From contig JAPLRD010000099.1 of assembly GCA_026399375.1 (NCBI GenBank), positions 1-39,904 on the forward strand: DNA of 39,904 nt, read 5' to 3'. Below the pieces are notes generated by a model. That model was not told the DNA's origin. It did not search any database and saw only the letters and a list, made by a program, of their open reading frames with translations. Of this stretch, positions 1 through 8,195 are shown one piece after another; the first letter of the stretch is position 1, and every line of letters begins with the position of its first letter. Both the position numbers and the translations under genes were made by a program. The DNA is from Pseudomonadota bacterium (lineage in GTDB: Bacteria; Pseudomonadota; Gammaproteobacteria; Burkholderiales; SG8-39).

Positions 1-359
1 CATGGTTTGGGCTTCAGGTTCAATCCGAGCAGCACCTTGTCCCGGTTCGACAGGTCGCCGATGATCCGGCGCAGCGGCAGCGGCAGTTTCTTCACCAGCG
101 TGGGCACGGCGATGATCTGCTCGTCTTTGGCCAACTGCGGCTGCTGGTAGACATCGATCACGCTCAGGTCGTACTGTCCCTGCAGGTGCGTCTCGCAAAT
201 CTCTTTGGCGTTGGCGATGGCGCGGGCGGAGCGCGGCGTCATGCCCGTGACGTACAACTGCAGCACATAGGCCTGCTTCTGCGGCGTGGCCAGGGATTGC
301 TCGAACGCCGCGGTCGCATTCTTGGACTTCTTGGCCTTCTTCGCTTTCTTCGCTTTCAC
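1..359 (-). CDS. kaiB: KaiB-like protein, second copy (reaches window edge)
   Basis: KaiB-type thioredoxin-like fold protein, a partner of KaiC in clock or stress-timing systems. The visible 119 codons begin at a GTG (359-357) with an AGAGG ribosome site five bases upstream; no ATG is available in this frame. After a lysine-rich leader (KAKKAKKAKKSK) comes the family core: YVLQLYVTGMTPRSA, the VIDVYQQPQLAKDEQIIAVPTL segment split around residues 70-95, and RRIIGDLSNRDKVLLGLNL near the end. The frame leaves the window with the bases TG, so the stop may be a TGA one base outside; if so, an ATG would overlap it as ATGA, as at the kaiC/kaiB junction. It follows the first kaiB on the same strand after about 25 bp, so it is probably the third cistron of the kai operon. 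The basic N-terminal tail is absent from typical cyanobacterial KaiB. Family assignment is firm; its role beside the other copy is unknown. Confidence 0.88.
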   Translation of the reverse strand, partial: MKAKKAKKAKKSKNATAAFEQSLATPQKQAYVLQLYVTGMTPRSARAIANAKEICETHLQGQYDLSVIDVYQQPQLAKDEQIIAVPTLVKKLPLPLRRIIGDLSNRDKVLLGLNLKPKP

Positions 360-384
360 CGTGACCTCTCGAGCAATAAGTCGC

Positions 385-717
385 TCATGCGCCGGACCTG
401 GGCGCGGCGATCAGGTTCAGCCCCACCAGGACGCGCTCGGTGTTGGAGAGGTCGCCGATGATCTTGCGCACCGGCTCCGGCAGTTTGCGCACCAGCGTCG
501 GGATCGCCAGGATCTGGTCGTCCTTCGCCAGTTGCGGCGTCTCTATCAGGTCGATCACCTCGATCCGGTATTGCCCTTCCAGGTGCTGCTCGCAGATGCG
601 CTTGAGGTTGGCGAACGCCAGCAGCGACTTCGGCGTATGTCCCGCCACGTAGAGCCGCAACCTCCATGTTTCCACCGGCGCCGCCTTGTCGGCGGCGATC
701 TTGCGCCTGGCGTTCAT
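385..717 (-). CDS. kaiB: KaiB-like protein, first copy
   Basis: A 110-residue KaiB homologue, close to the usual length of about 100. The thioredoxin-like core starts at [15 protein letters not shown] (about residue 18), continues through [28 protein letters not shown], and ends with the hallmark [19 protein letters not shown]. Its ATG (717-715) overlaps the kaiC stop as ATGA, so translation is probably coupled to kaiC. In cyanobacteria KaiB binds the KaiC CI ring after a fold switch; whether this copy does so is inference. A second, more basic KaiB follows immediately on the same strand, giving the order kaiC-kaiB-kaiB. No KaiA-like protein is present in the window, as is usual outside cyanobacteria. 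Confidence 0.93.
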   Translation of the reverse strand: MNARRKIAADKAAPVETWRLRLYVAGHTPKSLLAFANLKRICEQHLEGQYRIEVIDLIETPQLAKDDQILAIPTLVRKLPEPVRKIIGDLSNTERVLVGLNLIAAPRSGA

Positions 718-2462
718 CGCGCACCTCCCTGCCTTTGTTTGGGTGTTTTCCCCGCGCGACCGCCCGCAGCCTCGCGCCGGCGCGCCATGTCGGTGCGATT
801 GCCGGCCAGGAGCGTGTTGCGCATCCGGTCCTGCTCCATGAGTTTCGCCGCCCCGGCGCGCTCGACTTCGTACTCCGCGCGCAGCACCGCGATCTGCGCC
901 TCCATCGCTTCGCGCTTGCGCTCGAGCTCGCGCTCTTTGCCCGCGCTTTCCTGCTCGCGCACCAGCGCCTGCGCCTTCTCCTCCAGCTCCAGCGTCACCC
1001 GCGCGGTGCCGGTAAGCAAGGCCCCCGAGGGCCCGACATACACGTCCTGCAATTCCACCCCGCGATCGGTCAGCAGGAACTCGCGCACCTGGTTCGAGTG
1101 GGCCATGCCGCGCGACTTGAGCAGATACAGGGCGCGGTTGCGTTCGGCGCCGATTTGCAGGTCGCGCAGCAGGAGCCAGGTGTCGGTCAGCGACGATACG
1201 GCGTTATCGGGGGACTCGGCTGAGTCGCCGCCGCTGTTGAGGCTGATGAACACGGCGGTGATCTGCTGCATCTTGAAGTAGTCGATCAGGCGCGTCAGCA
1301 TCGCCTTCACGTCCTCCTCGCTGCCGATGGCGGAGAAGTTGGTGATCGGGTCGATGATCACGATCCGCGGCTTGAACTGGCGCACCAGCTTGTGGATGGT
1401 GACGAGGTGCATCTCCAGGCCGCAGATCGTCGGCCGCACCGCGTGAAATGCGAGCATGCCGCGGCGCACCGCCGGTTCCAGGTCGATGCCGACGGAGCGC
1501 ATGTTGCGCATGATCTGGCTCGAAGATTCCTCGAACGCGAACCACAGGCAGCGCTCGCCGCGCGCGGCCGCCGCGTGGGCGAATTGCGCCGCGACGCTGG
1601 TCTTGCCCGAGCCGGCCGTGCCCGATATCAGCACGGTGCTGCCCCGATAGTAGCCTTTGCTCCCCATCATCGCGTCCAGGCGCGCGATGCCGGAGGACAC
1701 GCGCTCGGTGCTCGCTTCGTGCTTGAGCGCAATCGAGGTGATCGGCAGGATGGAGATGCCGCCCGCGTCGATCAGGAAGGGATACTCGTTGGTGCCGTGG
1801 GTCGAGCCGCGGTACTTGACGATGCGCAGCCGCCGCGTGGACATCTGCCCCTCGATGCGGTTGTCGAGCAGGATCACGCAGTCGGCCACGTATTCTTCCA
1901 GGCCGTAGCGGGTCAGGCTCTGTTCGCCGCGCTCGCCGGTGATGATGGCGGTGACGCCCCTGTCCTTCAGCCAGCGGAACAGGCGGCGCAACTCGGCGCG
2001 CAGGATGATGGTGTTGGACAGGCCCGAGAACAGCGTCTCGACGGTGTCGAGCACCACCCGCTTGGCGCCGATGGCGTCGATCGCCTGCCCGAGGCGGATG
2101 AACAGGCCTTCGAGGTCGTACTCGCCGGTCTCTTCGATTTCGCTGCGTTCGACGTGGATGGATTCGAGCGACAGCTGTTTCTTCGCGACCAGCGCCTTGA
2201 GATCGTGCCCGAGCGAGGCGAAGTTCTTCTCCAGGTCGGCGATGCCTTCCTCGAAGGCCACGAACACGCCGGGCTCGCCGTGTTCCACCGCGCCGCGCAC
2301 CAGAAATTCCATCGCCAGCAGCGTCTTGCCGCAGCCTGCGGCGCCGCACAGCAGGGTCGGCCGCCCCTTGGGCAGGCCGCCGACGGTGAGATCGTCCAGG
2401 CCCTGGATGCCGGTAGGCACTTTCGCCAGGGCGGGCAGTGGTTTTTCGTTTGGCTTTTTCAA
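714..2462 (-). CDS. kaiC: KaiC-like two-domain RecA ATPase with C-terminal coiled coil
   Basis: A 582-residue KaiC homologue with two RecA-type domains. CI has Walker A GAAGCGKT at residues 40-47 and a catalytic Glu pair at 71-72 (FVAFEE). CII has Walker A GTAGSGKT at 281-288 and the Glu pair at 311-312 (WFAFEES). The region matching the cyanobacterial autophosphorylation site reads VSSLTDT, so residues 423-424 are Ser-Ser where Synechococcus KaiC has Ser431-Thr432; the Thr426 position appears to be Pro. From about residue 489 a heptad-rich, Glu/Arg-rich helix (to about 550) and a basic tail replace the short cyanobacterial C-terminus that KaiA binds. The start is a TTG (2462-2460) with AAGGAG eight bases upstream; no better start was found. 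It heads an operon with two kaiB genes. An FNR/ANR-type box lies about 250 bp upstream. Family certain; clock function not implied. Confidence 0.95.
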   Translation of the reverse strand: MKKPNEKPLPALAKVPTGIQGLDDLTVGGLPKGRPTLLCGAAGCGKTLLAMEFLVRGAVEHGEPGVFVAFEEGIADLEKNFASLGHDLKALVAKKQLSLESIHVERSEIEETGEYDLEGLFIRLGQAIDAIGAKRVVLDTVETLFSGLSNTIILRAELRRLFRWLKDRGVTAIITGERGEQSLTRYGLEEYVADCVILLDNRIEGQMSTRRLRIVKYRGSTHGTNEYPFLIDAGGISILPITSIALKHEASTERVSSGIARLDAMMGSKGYYRGSTVLISGTAGSGKTSVAAQFAHAAAARGERCLWFAFEESSSQIMRNMRSVGIDLEPAVRRGMLAFHAVRPTICGLEMHLVTIHKLVRQFKPRIVIIDPITNFSAIGSEEDVKAMLTRLIDYFKMQQITAVFISLNSGGDSAESPDNAVSSLTDTWLLLRDLQIGAERNRALYLLKSRGMAHSNQVREFLLTDRGVELQDVYVGPSGALLTGTARVTLELEEKAQALVREQESAGKERELERKREAMEAQIAVLRAEYEVERAGAAKLMEQDRMRNTLLAGNRTDMARRREAAGGRAGKTPKQRQGGAR

Positions 2463-2517
2463 GGTTGCTGCTCCTTCCGAAGATAGGGGCTATGGACCAG
2501 CCAGGAACGCGCCGGCA

Positions 2518-2640
2518 TCACGCCGGCGGCGCTGCGGGCTTGACGGAACATGAGGGGAGGGGGGGCAACAGGCGATGGGAGACGCGCGCCCGCAATGCGA
2601 TTGCGGGAGGGGTTGATTGCAGGAGGTCACTCAGCTGCAT
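2518..2640 (-). CDS. Possible 40-codon leader ORF upstream of kaiC
   Basis: A short frame starting ATG (2640-2638) with AAGGA seven bases upstream, ending TGA at 2520-2518, 55 bp before the kaiC TTG start. The predicted peptide begins MQLSDLLQSTPPAIALRARV and is rich in Pro, Ala and Leu, resembling no family I know. It lies between a candidate FNR/ANR box and kaiC, so it would be in the kaiC leader transcript if that promoter is used. The good ribosome site is the only support; the composition could also be chance in GC-rich DNA. A 7-bp-stem hairpin (2590-2606) lies inside it. Confidence 0.22.
   Translation of the reverse strand: MQLSDLLQSTPPAIALRARVSHRLLPPLPSCSVKPAAPPA
2590..2606. other. 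Small perfect hairpin in the kaiC leader region
   Basis: Arms CCGCAAT (2590-2596) and ATTGCGG (2600-2606) pair perfectly around a three-base loop. It has no following T-tract, so it is not an obvious terminator. It may be an operator or a leader structure for kaiC; the sequence does not decide this. Confidence 0.35.
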
Positions 2641-2705
2641 GGCTACGTCCTTCCCGGGAACGGCTCACCTCTGGATAAAGCGTATTCCCTTTCGGCCGGC
2701 CAAGC

Positions 2706-2719
2706 TTGATTTTCGTCAA
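2706..2719 (-). promoter_or_regulatory. FNR/ANR-type box upstream of kaiC
   Basis: On the minus strand the site reads TTGACGAAAATCAA, one base from the FNR/ANR/CRP-family consensus TTGAT-N4-ATCAA. With activation from -41.5, the start would fall near 2671. A TTTATC hexamer (2679-2674) and a GAATAC hexamer (2687-2682) lie within a few bases of the expected -10, neither exact. The only minus-strand genes downstream are the possible leader ORF and kaiC. The whole 2463-2992 gap (530 bp) otherwise holds no recognisable gene. The same TTGAC-N4-ATCAA form recurs at 39674-39687. Confidence 0.5.
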
Positions 2720-2916
2720 GTGCGGCGCGGCAATGTCGGGAATGGTCGGCATTGATGATTCGACGCATGGGCTATTGGCGAGCGTCTTGTGTGCGCCGCT
2801 CTTTCTTTGCAGGAGGCGCATCGACCAAAACCAAACAATAAGAGCGTGCTGGGGTGGTAATCATTTGCGTGCGGCAGGCATTATTCTTGGATGATTACAC
2901 ACGGACTCCACGGTGT

Positions 2917-2936
2917 ATGTGCGCTACCGCACATAG
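2917..2936. terminator. Perfect 8-bp hairpin downstream of acetoacetate-CoA ligase
   Basis: Arms TATGTGCG (2917-2924) and CGCACATA (2929-2936) pair perfectly around CTAC. The hairpin lies 56 bp past the stop of the ligase gene on the minus strand. It has no T-tract on that strand, so intrinsic termination is uncertain; it could equally be a protein-binding dyad. Confidence 0.35.
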
Positions 2937-2992
2937 GATAATGAGCCAATGACGGGTCACTGGCTGCGGTGCACGGCACCTGGCTGCCCGCT

Positions 2993-4975
2993 TCAGCCGG
3001 CCAGTTCCGGCATGTTGCGGAACAGCTGCAGCACCTCGGGGTTGGCGAGCGCGTCGGTATGCGCCACCGGCATGCCGTGCACCATCGCCTTTACCGCGAG
3101 TTCCACCACTTTGCCGTTCTTGGTGCGCGGTATGTCGGGCACCTGCACGATGCGCGCCGGAACGTGGCGCGGCGTGGTGTGCTCGCGGATCTGGCGGCGG
3201 ATGCGTTCTTCGAGCGCCGCGTCGAGCGTGAGGCCCGGGCGCAGCTTGACGAACAGCACCACGCGCGTGTCGCTGGGCTGCTCCGGCGGCCAGAGTTGGC
3301 CGATCGCCACCGCCTCCTCGATTTCGTCGATCTTCTCCACCTGGCCGTAGATTTCGGCCGTGCCGATGCGAACGCCGCCGGGATTCAGCGTCGCATCGGA
3401 GCGGCCGTAGACGATCATGGTCCCGCGCGCGGTGAGTTCGCAGTAATCGCCGTGGCACCAGACGTTGGGATAGCGCGCGAAATAGGCGTCGTGATAGCGC
3501 CTGCCGCCGGGGTCGTTCCAGAAGCCGACCGGCATCGACGGGAACGCCCGGGTGCAGACGAGTTCACCCTTCTCGCCCACCAGCGGCCGGCCCGCGTCGT
3601 CCCACACCTCGACCTTCATGCCCAGGCTGCGGCATTGCAGCTCGCCGCGCCACACCGGCAGGATGGGATTGGCGTCGGCGAACGCGGCCATGATGTCCGT
3701 GCCGCCGGAGATCGAGGACAGGCGCACGTCGCCCTTGATTTCGCGATAGACGTAATCGTAGCTCTCCGGCACCAGCGGCGAACCGGTGGAAATGATGCTG
3801 CGAAGCCGCGCCAGGCGGTGGGTCTTTCCCGGTTTCAGGCCGCGTTTGGCAATCGCGTCGATGAATTTGGCCGAAGTGCCGAACTGGGTGAAGCGCTCGG
3901 CGTCGCAGTAATCGAACAGGATCAGGCCATCGCGCATGAACGGCGAGCCGTCGTAGAGCATCACGCTGGCCTCTGCCAGCAGGCCCTGGAACAGCAGGTT
4001 CCACATGACCCAGTTGCAGGTGGTGTAGTAGAAGAAACGGTCGCCGGGCCGGACGTCGAACTGCAGCTTGTACATCTTGAGGCCGGAGAGCAGCGTCCCG
4101 CCCGCGCCGTGCACGATGCATTTGGGCTTGCCCGTGGTGCCCGAGGTAAACAGGATGTAGAGCGGATGGTCGAAGGGCAGCTGCGCGTAGTCGATCCGGC
4201 CCGGCGCATGCGGCGCGAGCCAGTCGTCGTAGCGCATTGCGTTGGCGATGCCCGACACATCCGGCTGCGCGGCCATGTGCGGCACCACCACCACGCGGCG
4301 CACGCCGGGCAGTTGCGCGGCGATTTCGCGCACGCGCGCGAGCGAATCGTGCGCCTTGCCGTTATAGAGATAGCCGTCGGCGCAGAACAGCAGCTTGGGT
4401 CCGGTCTGGCCGAAGCGGTCAAGCACGCCGTCGGTGCCGAAATCGGGCGAGCAGGACGACCACACCGCGCCGATCGAGATCGCCGCCAGCGCGAGCACCG
4501 CGGTCTCCGGCATGTTGGGAACGAAGGCGGCGACGCGATCGCCCGCGGTCAGGCCCTCGGCGCGCATGGCCTGTGCCGCGCGCGAGACCGCGGCCTGCAA
4601 TTGCGCATGGCTGATGCGGCGGCGAAACCCGGTCTCGTCCCAGAAAACGAAGGCATCCGCGGTGTCGTGCCGGCGCAGCAGGTTTTCGGCGAAATTCAGC
4701 CGGGCGTCGGGAAACCATTTCGCGCCCGGCATGCGCCCGCCGTCTACCAGAATGCGCTTCCCCTTCTCCGAGGCGACCACGCCGCAATAATCCCACACCG
4801 ATTCCCAGAATTGCTCCGGATGGTCCGCGCTCCAGGCGTAGAAATCGGGATAAGTGTTGAGCGCAAGCTTCCATCGCTTGATGGCCTGGCGCGCGAATGC
4901 GGTCAGTCGGGCCTGTTCTATCTGCGACTGCCCCGGTTCCCACATCGGTTGTACGGACATCGCCTGCACCGTCAT
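2993..4975 (-). CDS. Acetoacetate-CoA ligase (acetoacetyl-CoA synthetase)
   Basis: A 660-residue acyl-adenylate-forming enzyme of the acetoacetyl-CoA synthetase subfamily, the usual length. It would activate acetoacetate (or a related short 3-keto acid) to the CoA ester with ATP, in the cytosol. Visible motifs: the N-terminal ACS helix region ([20 protein letters not shown]), [12 protein letters not shown], the P-loop [42 protein letters not shown], the adenylate loop [33 protein letters not shown], and the C-terminal catalytic Lys in [15 protein letters not shown]. The start is the ATG at 4975-4973; an ATG 15 bp inside (4960) is possible, and neither has a strong ribosome site. It is transcribed away from the TPR gene at 5042 across a 66-bp gap. 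It fits the window's acyl-CoA theme. Subfamily call is strong; exact substrate is inferred. Confidence 0.93.
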   Translation of the reverse strand: MTVQAMSVQPMWEPGQSQIEQARLTAFARQAIKRWKLALNTYPDFYAWSADHPEQFWESVWDYCGVVASEKGKRILVDGGRMPGAKWFPDARLNFAENLLRRHDTADAFVFWDETGFRRRISHAQLQAAVSRAAQAMRAEGLTAGDRVAAFVPNMPETAVLALAAISIGAVWSSCSPDFGTDGVLDRFGQTGPKLLFCADGYLYNGKAHDSLARVREIAAQLPGVRRVVVVPHMAAQPDVSGIANAMRYDDWLAPHAPGRIDYAQLPFDHPLYILFTSGTTGKPKCIVHGAGGTLLSGLKMYKLQFDVRPGDRFFYYTTCNWVMWNLLFQGLLAEASVMLYDGSPFMRDGLILFDYCDAERFTQFGTSAKFIDAIAKRGLKPGKTHRLARLRSIISTGSPLVPESYDYVYREIKGDVRLSSISGGTDIMAAFADANPILPVWRGELQCRSLGMKVEVWDDAGRPLVGEKGELVCTRAFPSMPVGFWNDPGGRRYHDAYFARYPNVWCHGDYCELTARGTMIVYGRSDATLNPGGVRIGTAEIYGQVEKIDEIEEAVAIGQLWPPEQPSDTRVVLFVKLRPGLTLDAALEERIRRQIREHTTPRHVPARIVQVPDIPRTKNGKVVELAVKAMVHGMPVAHTDALANPEVLQLFRNMPELAG

Positions 4976-5041
4976 GTCGTCTGTCGTGCTGATATAGTAA
5001 CCGCCCGCAAGACTTCGTGGAATGGGCGCCGAAATCCGAAC

Positions 5042-6439
5042 ATGAGCGCTGTGCGTACATGGGGCAAAGCCGCGCTGCTGGGAACCTGCATGCTCGCGGC
5101 CGGTACGGGCGCGCAGACGCTCCCCGCGCGCTGCGCCGGCCCGCCTTCGGCGCCGGCCGCGCCCTCCATGGCGCGCGAGCCGACGGTGCAGGACTACGAG
5201 CAGATACTGCAGCGGCAGCCGGTCAGTGCGCGCGACTATTTCGATCACGGCGTACTGCACGAACGCATGGGCCGGCACGCCGAGGCGATCCGGGATTACA
5301 GCAACGCCATCGCGCGCGACCCCTGCCTGGCGCAGGCGTTCGAGCGCCGCGGAGCCGCGCAGGCGAGCCTGGGGCAGTTCGAGCCTGCGGCGAAGGACCT
5401 GGACGAAGCGATCCGGATCGCGCCCGACTCTCCCTCGGCCCATGTCAATCGCGGTGCGATCTTCGAGGCGGCGGGAGAGCATCCCCGCGCCCTGGCGGAG
5501 TTCAGCCGGGCGGTCGCGCTGGATCCGCGGTTCGCCAACGCGTATGTGCGGCGCGGGGGCAGCTACGAAATCACCGGTGATCTGGAGCGCGCGCTGCAGG
5601 AATATACCGAGGCGATCCGCATCAATCCGGGGGAAGCGCAGGCATTCTTCTTTCGCGGCAGGACCCTGATCCGGCAGCGGCAGTTCGAACGCGCGCTCGT
5701 CGATTTGAATCAGGCGATTGTCCTGGATCCGCGCGACGCCAAGGCATTCCAGAGCCGCGCGGCGGTGTTTGCGGCCATGGGCGACAACCCGCATGCCATC
5801 CAGGATTACAGCGCGGCGATCCGCCTCGATTCGCAATATGCGCTCGCCTTTCAGGGTCGGGGCGACGCCCATGCACGCAGCGGGCAGAGCGACAGCGCCA
5901 TCCAGGATTACACGGAGGCCATACGCATCAACCCGAAGAACGCCTACGCCCGCCACAGCCGGGCAATGGCGCGGGCGGGAAAGGGGGACCATCCGCGGGC
6001 GGTCGAGGACCTGACCGAGGCGATCCGGCTGAGGCCGGATTTCGGCGCGGCCTTTCGCGCCCGCGGCATGAACCAGCAGAGGCTAGGCCAGTTCGAGCGT
6101 GCGCTGGCTGATTTCGAGGCGGCGGTGCGCCTGGACGCGCGCGACACCATGGCGCTGAACGAACTCGCCTGGCTGCTGGCGACATCCAAAGAGCCGCAGA
6201 TTCGCGACGGCAAGCGGGCCGTGGAAGCGGCGCGCGCGGCCTGCAACATCACCGGCTGGAAAGCTCCGGCGCTGTTCGATACCTACGCCGCCGCGCTGGC
6301 CGAAGCAGGGCGGTTCGAAGACGCCGTCAAATGGCAGGAGGCGGCGCTCGAATCGCCCGATTTCGCGCGCTCACAAGGCGCCGGCGCGCGCGAGCGGCTG
6401 CGTCTCTACCGCGAAGGCAAGCCCTACCGCGAGCCGTAG
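5042..6439 (+). CDS. Exported TPR-repeat protein
   Basis: A 465-residue protein with a likely Sec signal peptide (hydrophobic stretch [17 protein letters not shown], cleavage near residue 24). From about residue 62 it holds nine consecutive 34-residue TPR units, each with the A-x-x-x-R-G ... A-I-x-x-Y/D ... P pattern. A variant C-terminal pair follows ([11 protein letters not shown]...[18 protein letters not shown] and [22 protein letters not shown]), ending [13 protein letters not shown]. This C-terminal block recurs in many bacterial TPR proteins of unknown role. It is probably a periplasmic protein-interaction scaffold; no enzymatic domain is visible. The ATG at 5042 is chosen because it directly precedes the signal peptide, although no clear ribosome site is present. 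It is divergent from the acetoacetate-CoA ligase and convergent with the next TPR gene. Confidence 0.85.
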   Translation: MSAVRTWGKAALLGTCMLAAGTGAQTLPARCAGPPSAPAAPSMAREPTVQDYEQILQRQPVSARDYFDHGVLHERMGRHAEAIRDYSNAIARDPCLAQAFERRGAAQASLGQFEPAAKDLDEAIRIAPDSPSAHVNRGAIFEAAGEHPRALAEFSRAVALDPRFANAYVRRGGSYEITGDLERALQEYTEAIRINPGEAQAFFFRGRTLIRQRQFERALVDLNQAIVLDPRDAKAFQSRAAVFAAMGDNPHAIQDYSAAIRLDSQYALAFQGRGDAHARSGQSDSAIQDYTEAIRINPKNAYARHSRAMARAGKGDHPRAVEDLTEAIRLRPDFGAAFRARGMNQQRLGQFERALADFEAAVRLDARDTMALNELAWLLATSKEPQIRDGKRAVEAARAACNITGWKAPALFDTYAAALAEAGRFEDAVKWQEAALESPDFARSQGAGARERLRLYREGKPYREP

Positions 6440-6461
6440 CGGCGGCCGTGAATCCTGAGGG

Positions 6462-6947
6462 TTACTTCGCCCCCGATTTCTGTTTGAACTCGGCGACCGC
6501 TTTCTTCAGATCGGTGTATTCCTCGCAGCCGAAGGTGCACAGCCGGTCGAGCACGCCGAGGTGTTCTTCGGCCTTGGCCAGGTTGCCCGCCATCAGATAG
6601 GCCTCGCCTATGTACTCGTGCGCGCCGCGGTGTTTGGGCTCCAGCCGCAGCGCCTCGTTGTAATGCTTGAAGGCCAACTCCAGATTGCCCGACTTGCGGT
6701 AGGAGTAGGCAAGAAAGTTCTGCGCGTTGGCGTTGCCCGGTTCTTTCTCCACCGCTTTGCCGAAAGCCGCCACCGCGGCCTTCCAGTCCTTGGCCTCCAG
6801 CGCCTGTTTGCCGGCGGCGTAGTCCGGATCGACCGGGGCCGGCGCAAACCGGGGCGACTCGGTCTCGCTCGGGGCGGCGAGGGCGAGCGGCACGCAGAGC
6901 GCCGCGGAAATTGCGAAGAAGGCGGCCCACAGGATGGATTTCAGCAT
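6462..6947 (-). CDS. Small exported TPR protein
   Basis: A 161-residue protein with a Sec signal peptide (LKSILWAAFFAISAALCVPLALA, split at about residue 24) and three TPR-like units from about residue 45. The last unit contains CTFGCEEYTDLKKAVAEFK, a two-cysteine ending seen in other short periplasmic TPR proteins. The ATG at 6947-6945 has AAGGAG seven bases upstream, which fixes the start; the frame is open further upstream but without support. It is convergent with the larger TPR protein (22 bp between stops) and divergent from the amino-acid transporter operon. The function is not known; the location should be periplasmic. Confidence 0.85.
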   Translation of the reverse strand: MLKSILWAAFFAISAALCVPLALAAPSETESPRFAPAPVDPDYAAGKQALEAKDWKAAVAAFGKAVEKEPGNANAQNFLAYSYRKSGNLELAFKHYNEALRLEPKHRGAHEYIGEAYLMAGNLAKAEEHLGVLDRLCTFGCEEYTDLKKAVAEFKQKSGAK

Positions 6948-7040
6948 GGTCGTGCTCCTTGTATCTGATTGAATCGCGCCAATCCGCCCGCAGGAAACCT
7001 TGTCTGCAGGCACGCCGGGCGGCGGGCCAAAGCGCGCACG

Positions 7041-7074
7041 GGGAATAAACAGCGCCCGCCCGATTTTTATTCCC
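7041..7074. other. 9-bp inverted repeat in the divergent region before gltI
   Basis: GGGAATAAA (7041-7049) and TTTATTCCC (7066-7074) form a perfect dyad with a 16-base GC-rich spacer. It lies about 45 bp upstream of the gltI -35 box and about 95 bp upstream of the small TPR gene, so it could be an operator serving either. No regulator is encoded nearby. Confidence 0.35.
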
Positions 7075-7117
7075 GCGGCGCGGGCGGCGGAATCTGCGAC
7101 GGCGGGGGTGCGCTTCT

Positions 7118-7146
7118 TGGACAAGTTCCGACCTAATGCGTAGAAT
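7118..7146 (+). promoter_or_regulatory. Sigma-70-type promoter for the gltIJKL operon
   Basis: The -35 box TGGACA (7118-7123, 5 of 6) and -10 box TAGAAT (7141-7146, 5 of 6) are separated by exactly 17 bp. The -10 box ends 67 bp before the gltI start, leaving room for a short leader with its AGGAG ribosome site. Confidence 0.65.
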
Positions 7147-7213
7147 GGGCCGCGCAATCAGCCCTGAACCGTCCCCGCCAGGCTGAGCCCCAAATCGAGA
7201 TGAGGAGCATTCC

Positions 7214-8110
7214 ATGAAACGCCACACCCAAGTCACTATTGCGCTGCTGCTGTCGGCGGCCCTGATTGCGCCGGCTATGGCGCAGGAACTCACCGGCACG
7301 TTGAAGAAGGTCAAGGAAACCGGCACCTTTACCGTAGGCCACCGCGAGTCCTCGATTCCCTTCTCCTACCTCGACGACAAGCAGCAGCCCATCGGCTACG
7401 CCATGGACCTGTGCATGCGGGTGGTCGACGCGGTCAAGGCCGAGTTGAAACTGCCGAACCTGAAGGTCAATCTGCAGCCGGTCACTTCGAGCAACCGCAT
7501 CCCGCTGCTGCAAAACGGCACCATCGACATGGAATGCGGCTCGACCACCAACTCGGTCGCGCGCCAGCAGCAGGTGTCTTTCGGCCCCACCTACTTCGTC
7601 ATCAACGTGACCGCGGCGGTGAAGAAAAGCGCCAATATCGGCGCCATCGCCGACCTGAACGGCAAGACCGTATCCACGACTTCCGGCACGACCTCGGTGC
7701 CGTTGATCAAGGGCTACGAGAAAGCCAAGCATATCGACGTCAAGGAAATCTACGGCAAAGACCACGCCGAATCCTTCCTGCTGCTCGCCGACGACCGCGC
7801 CGTCGCTTTCATCATGGACGATATTCTGCTCGCAGGACAGATCGCCAATTCCAAGAGCCCGGCGGACTTCAGGATTCTGGCCGAGTCGCTGCGGCAGGAG
7901 CCCTACAGCATGATGCTGCGCAAGGACGACGCACAGTTCAAGGCGCTGGTGGACAAGACCGTGGGGGGGATCATGAAGTCGGGCGAGATCGAAAAGATCT
8001 ACGCCAAATGGTTCACCAGCCCGGTTCCGCCCAAGGGTCTGAACATGAACTTTCCCATGACGCCTCCGATACGCGAAGCGTTCAAGAATCCGAACGACAA
8101 GGGCGTCTAG
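7214..8110 (+). CDS. gltI: Glutamate/aspartate-type ABC transporter, periplasmic binding protein
   Basis: A 298-residue solute-binding protein of the GltI/bacterial extracellular family 3. The Sec signal peptide is clear (TQVTIALLLSAALIAPAMAQ, cleavage after AMA near residue 23). The mature protein shows family landmarks: GTFTVGHRESSIPFSYLDD, GYAMDLCMRVVDAVK, the ligand-contacting region QPVTSSNRIPLLQNGTIDMECGSTTN, VSTTSGTTSVPLIKG, and the hinge LLLADDRAVAFIMDDILL. The ATG at 7214 has AGGAG six bases upstream. It is the first gene of gltIJKL, with its own promoter (7118-7146) and a terminator hairpin directly after it. That arrangement usually gives excess binding protein over permease. Ligand is most likely Glu/Asp or a related acidic amino acid; this is by family, not proven. 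Confidence 0.93.
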   Translation: MKRHTQVTIALLLSAALIAPAMAQELTGTLKKVKETGTFTVGHRESSIPFSYLDDKQQPIGYAMDLCMRVVDAVKAELKLPNLKVNLQPVTSSNRIPLLQNGTIDMECGSTTNSVARQQQVSFGPTYFVINVTAAVKKSANIGAIADLNGKTVSTTSGTTSVPLIKGYEKAKHIDVKEIYGKDHAESFLLLADDRAVAFIMDDILLAGQIANSKSPADFRILAESLRQEPYSMMLRKDDAQFKALVDKTVGGIMKSGEIEKIYAKWFTSPVPPKGLNMNFPMTPPIREAFKNPNDKGV

Positions 8111-8133
8111 CCCGGGTGCAGGACAGGGACCAG

Positions 8134-8168
8134 AAAGCCGGAGGGCGCGAGCGCCGATCCGGCTTTTT
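8134..8168 (+). terminator. Intrinsic terminator between gltI and gltJ
   Basis: AAAGCCGGA (8134-8142) pairs with TCCGGCTTT (8158-8166), with a GGCGC/GCGCC inner stem, followed by a run of eight Ts. It lies 24 bp after the gltI stop and 28 bp before gltJ. It would terminate most transcripts after the binding-protein gene while readthrough expresses the permease genes. Confidence 0.85.
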
Positions 8169-8195
8169 TTTGCCGCATGCAGGGAGGTTTGAAGA

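Noticed and set aside
2463-2992. Other open frames in the region between kaiC and the acetoacetate-CoA ligase
   Set aside because: Frames at 2627-2821 (minus) and 2706-2894 (plus) lack ribosome sites and recognisable features.
4973-5992. Open frame extending the acetoacetate-CoA ligase upstream by about 340 codons
   Set aside because: The extension is antisense to TPR repeats and lacks family motifs; the family's N-terminus matches the start at 4975.
2969-6439. A very long plus-strand open frame of about 1156 codons
   Set aside because: Its first two thirds run antisense to the acetoacetate-CoA ligase and have no family features. Only the part from ATG 5042, the TPR protein, is real.
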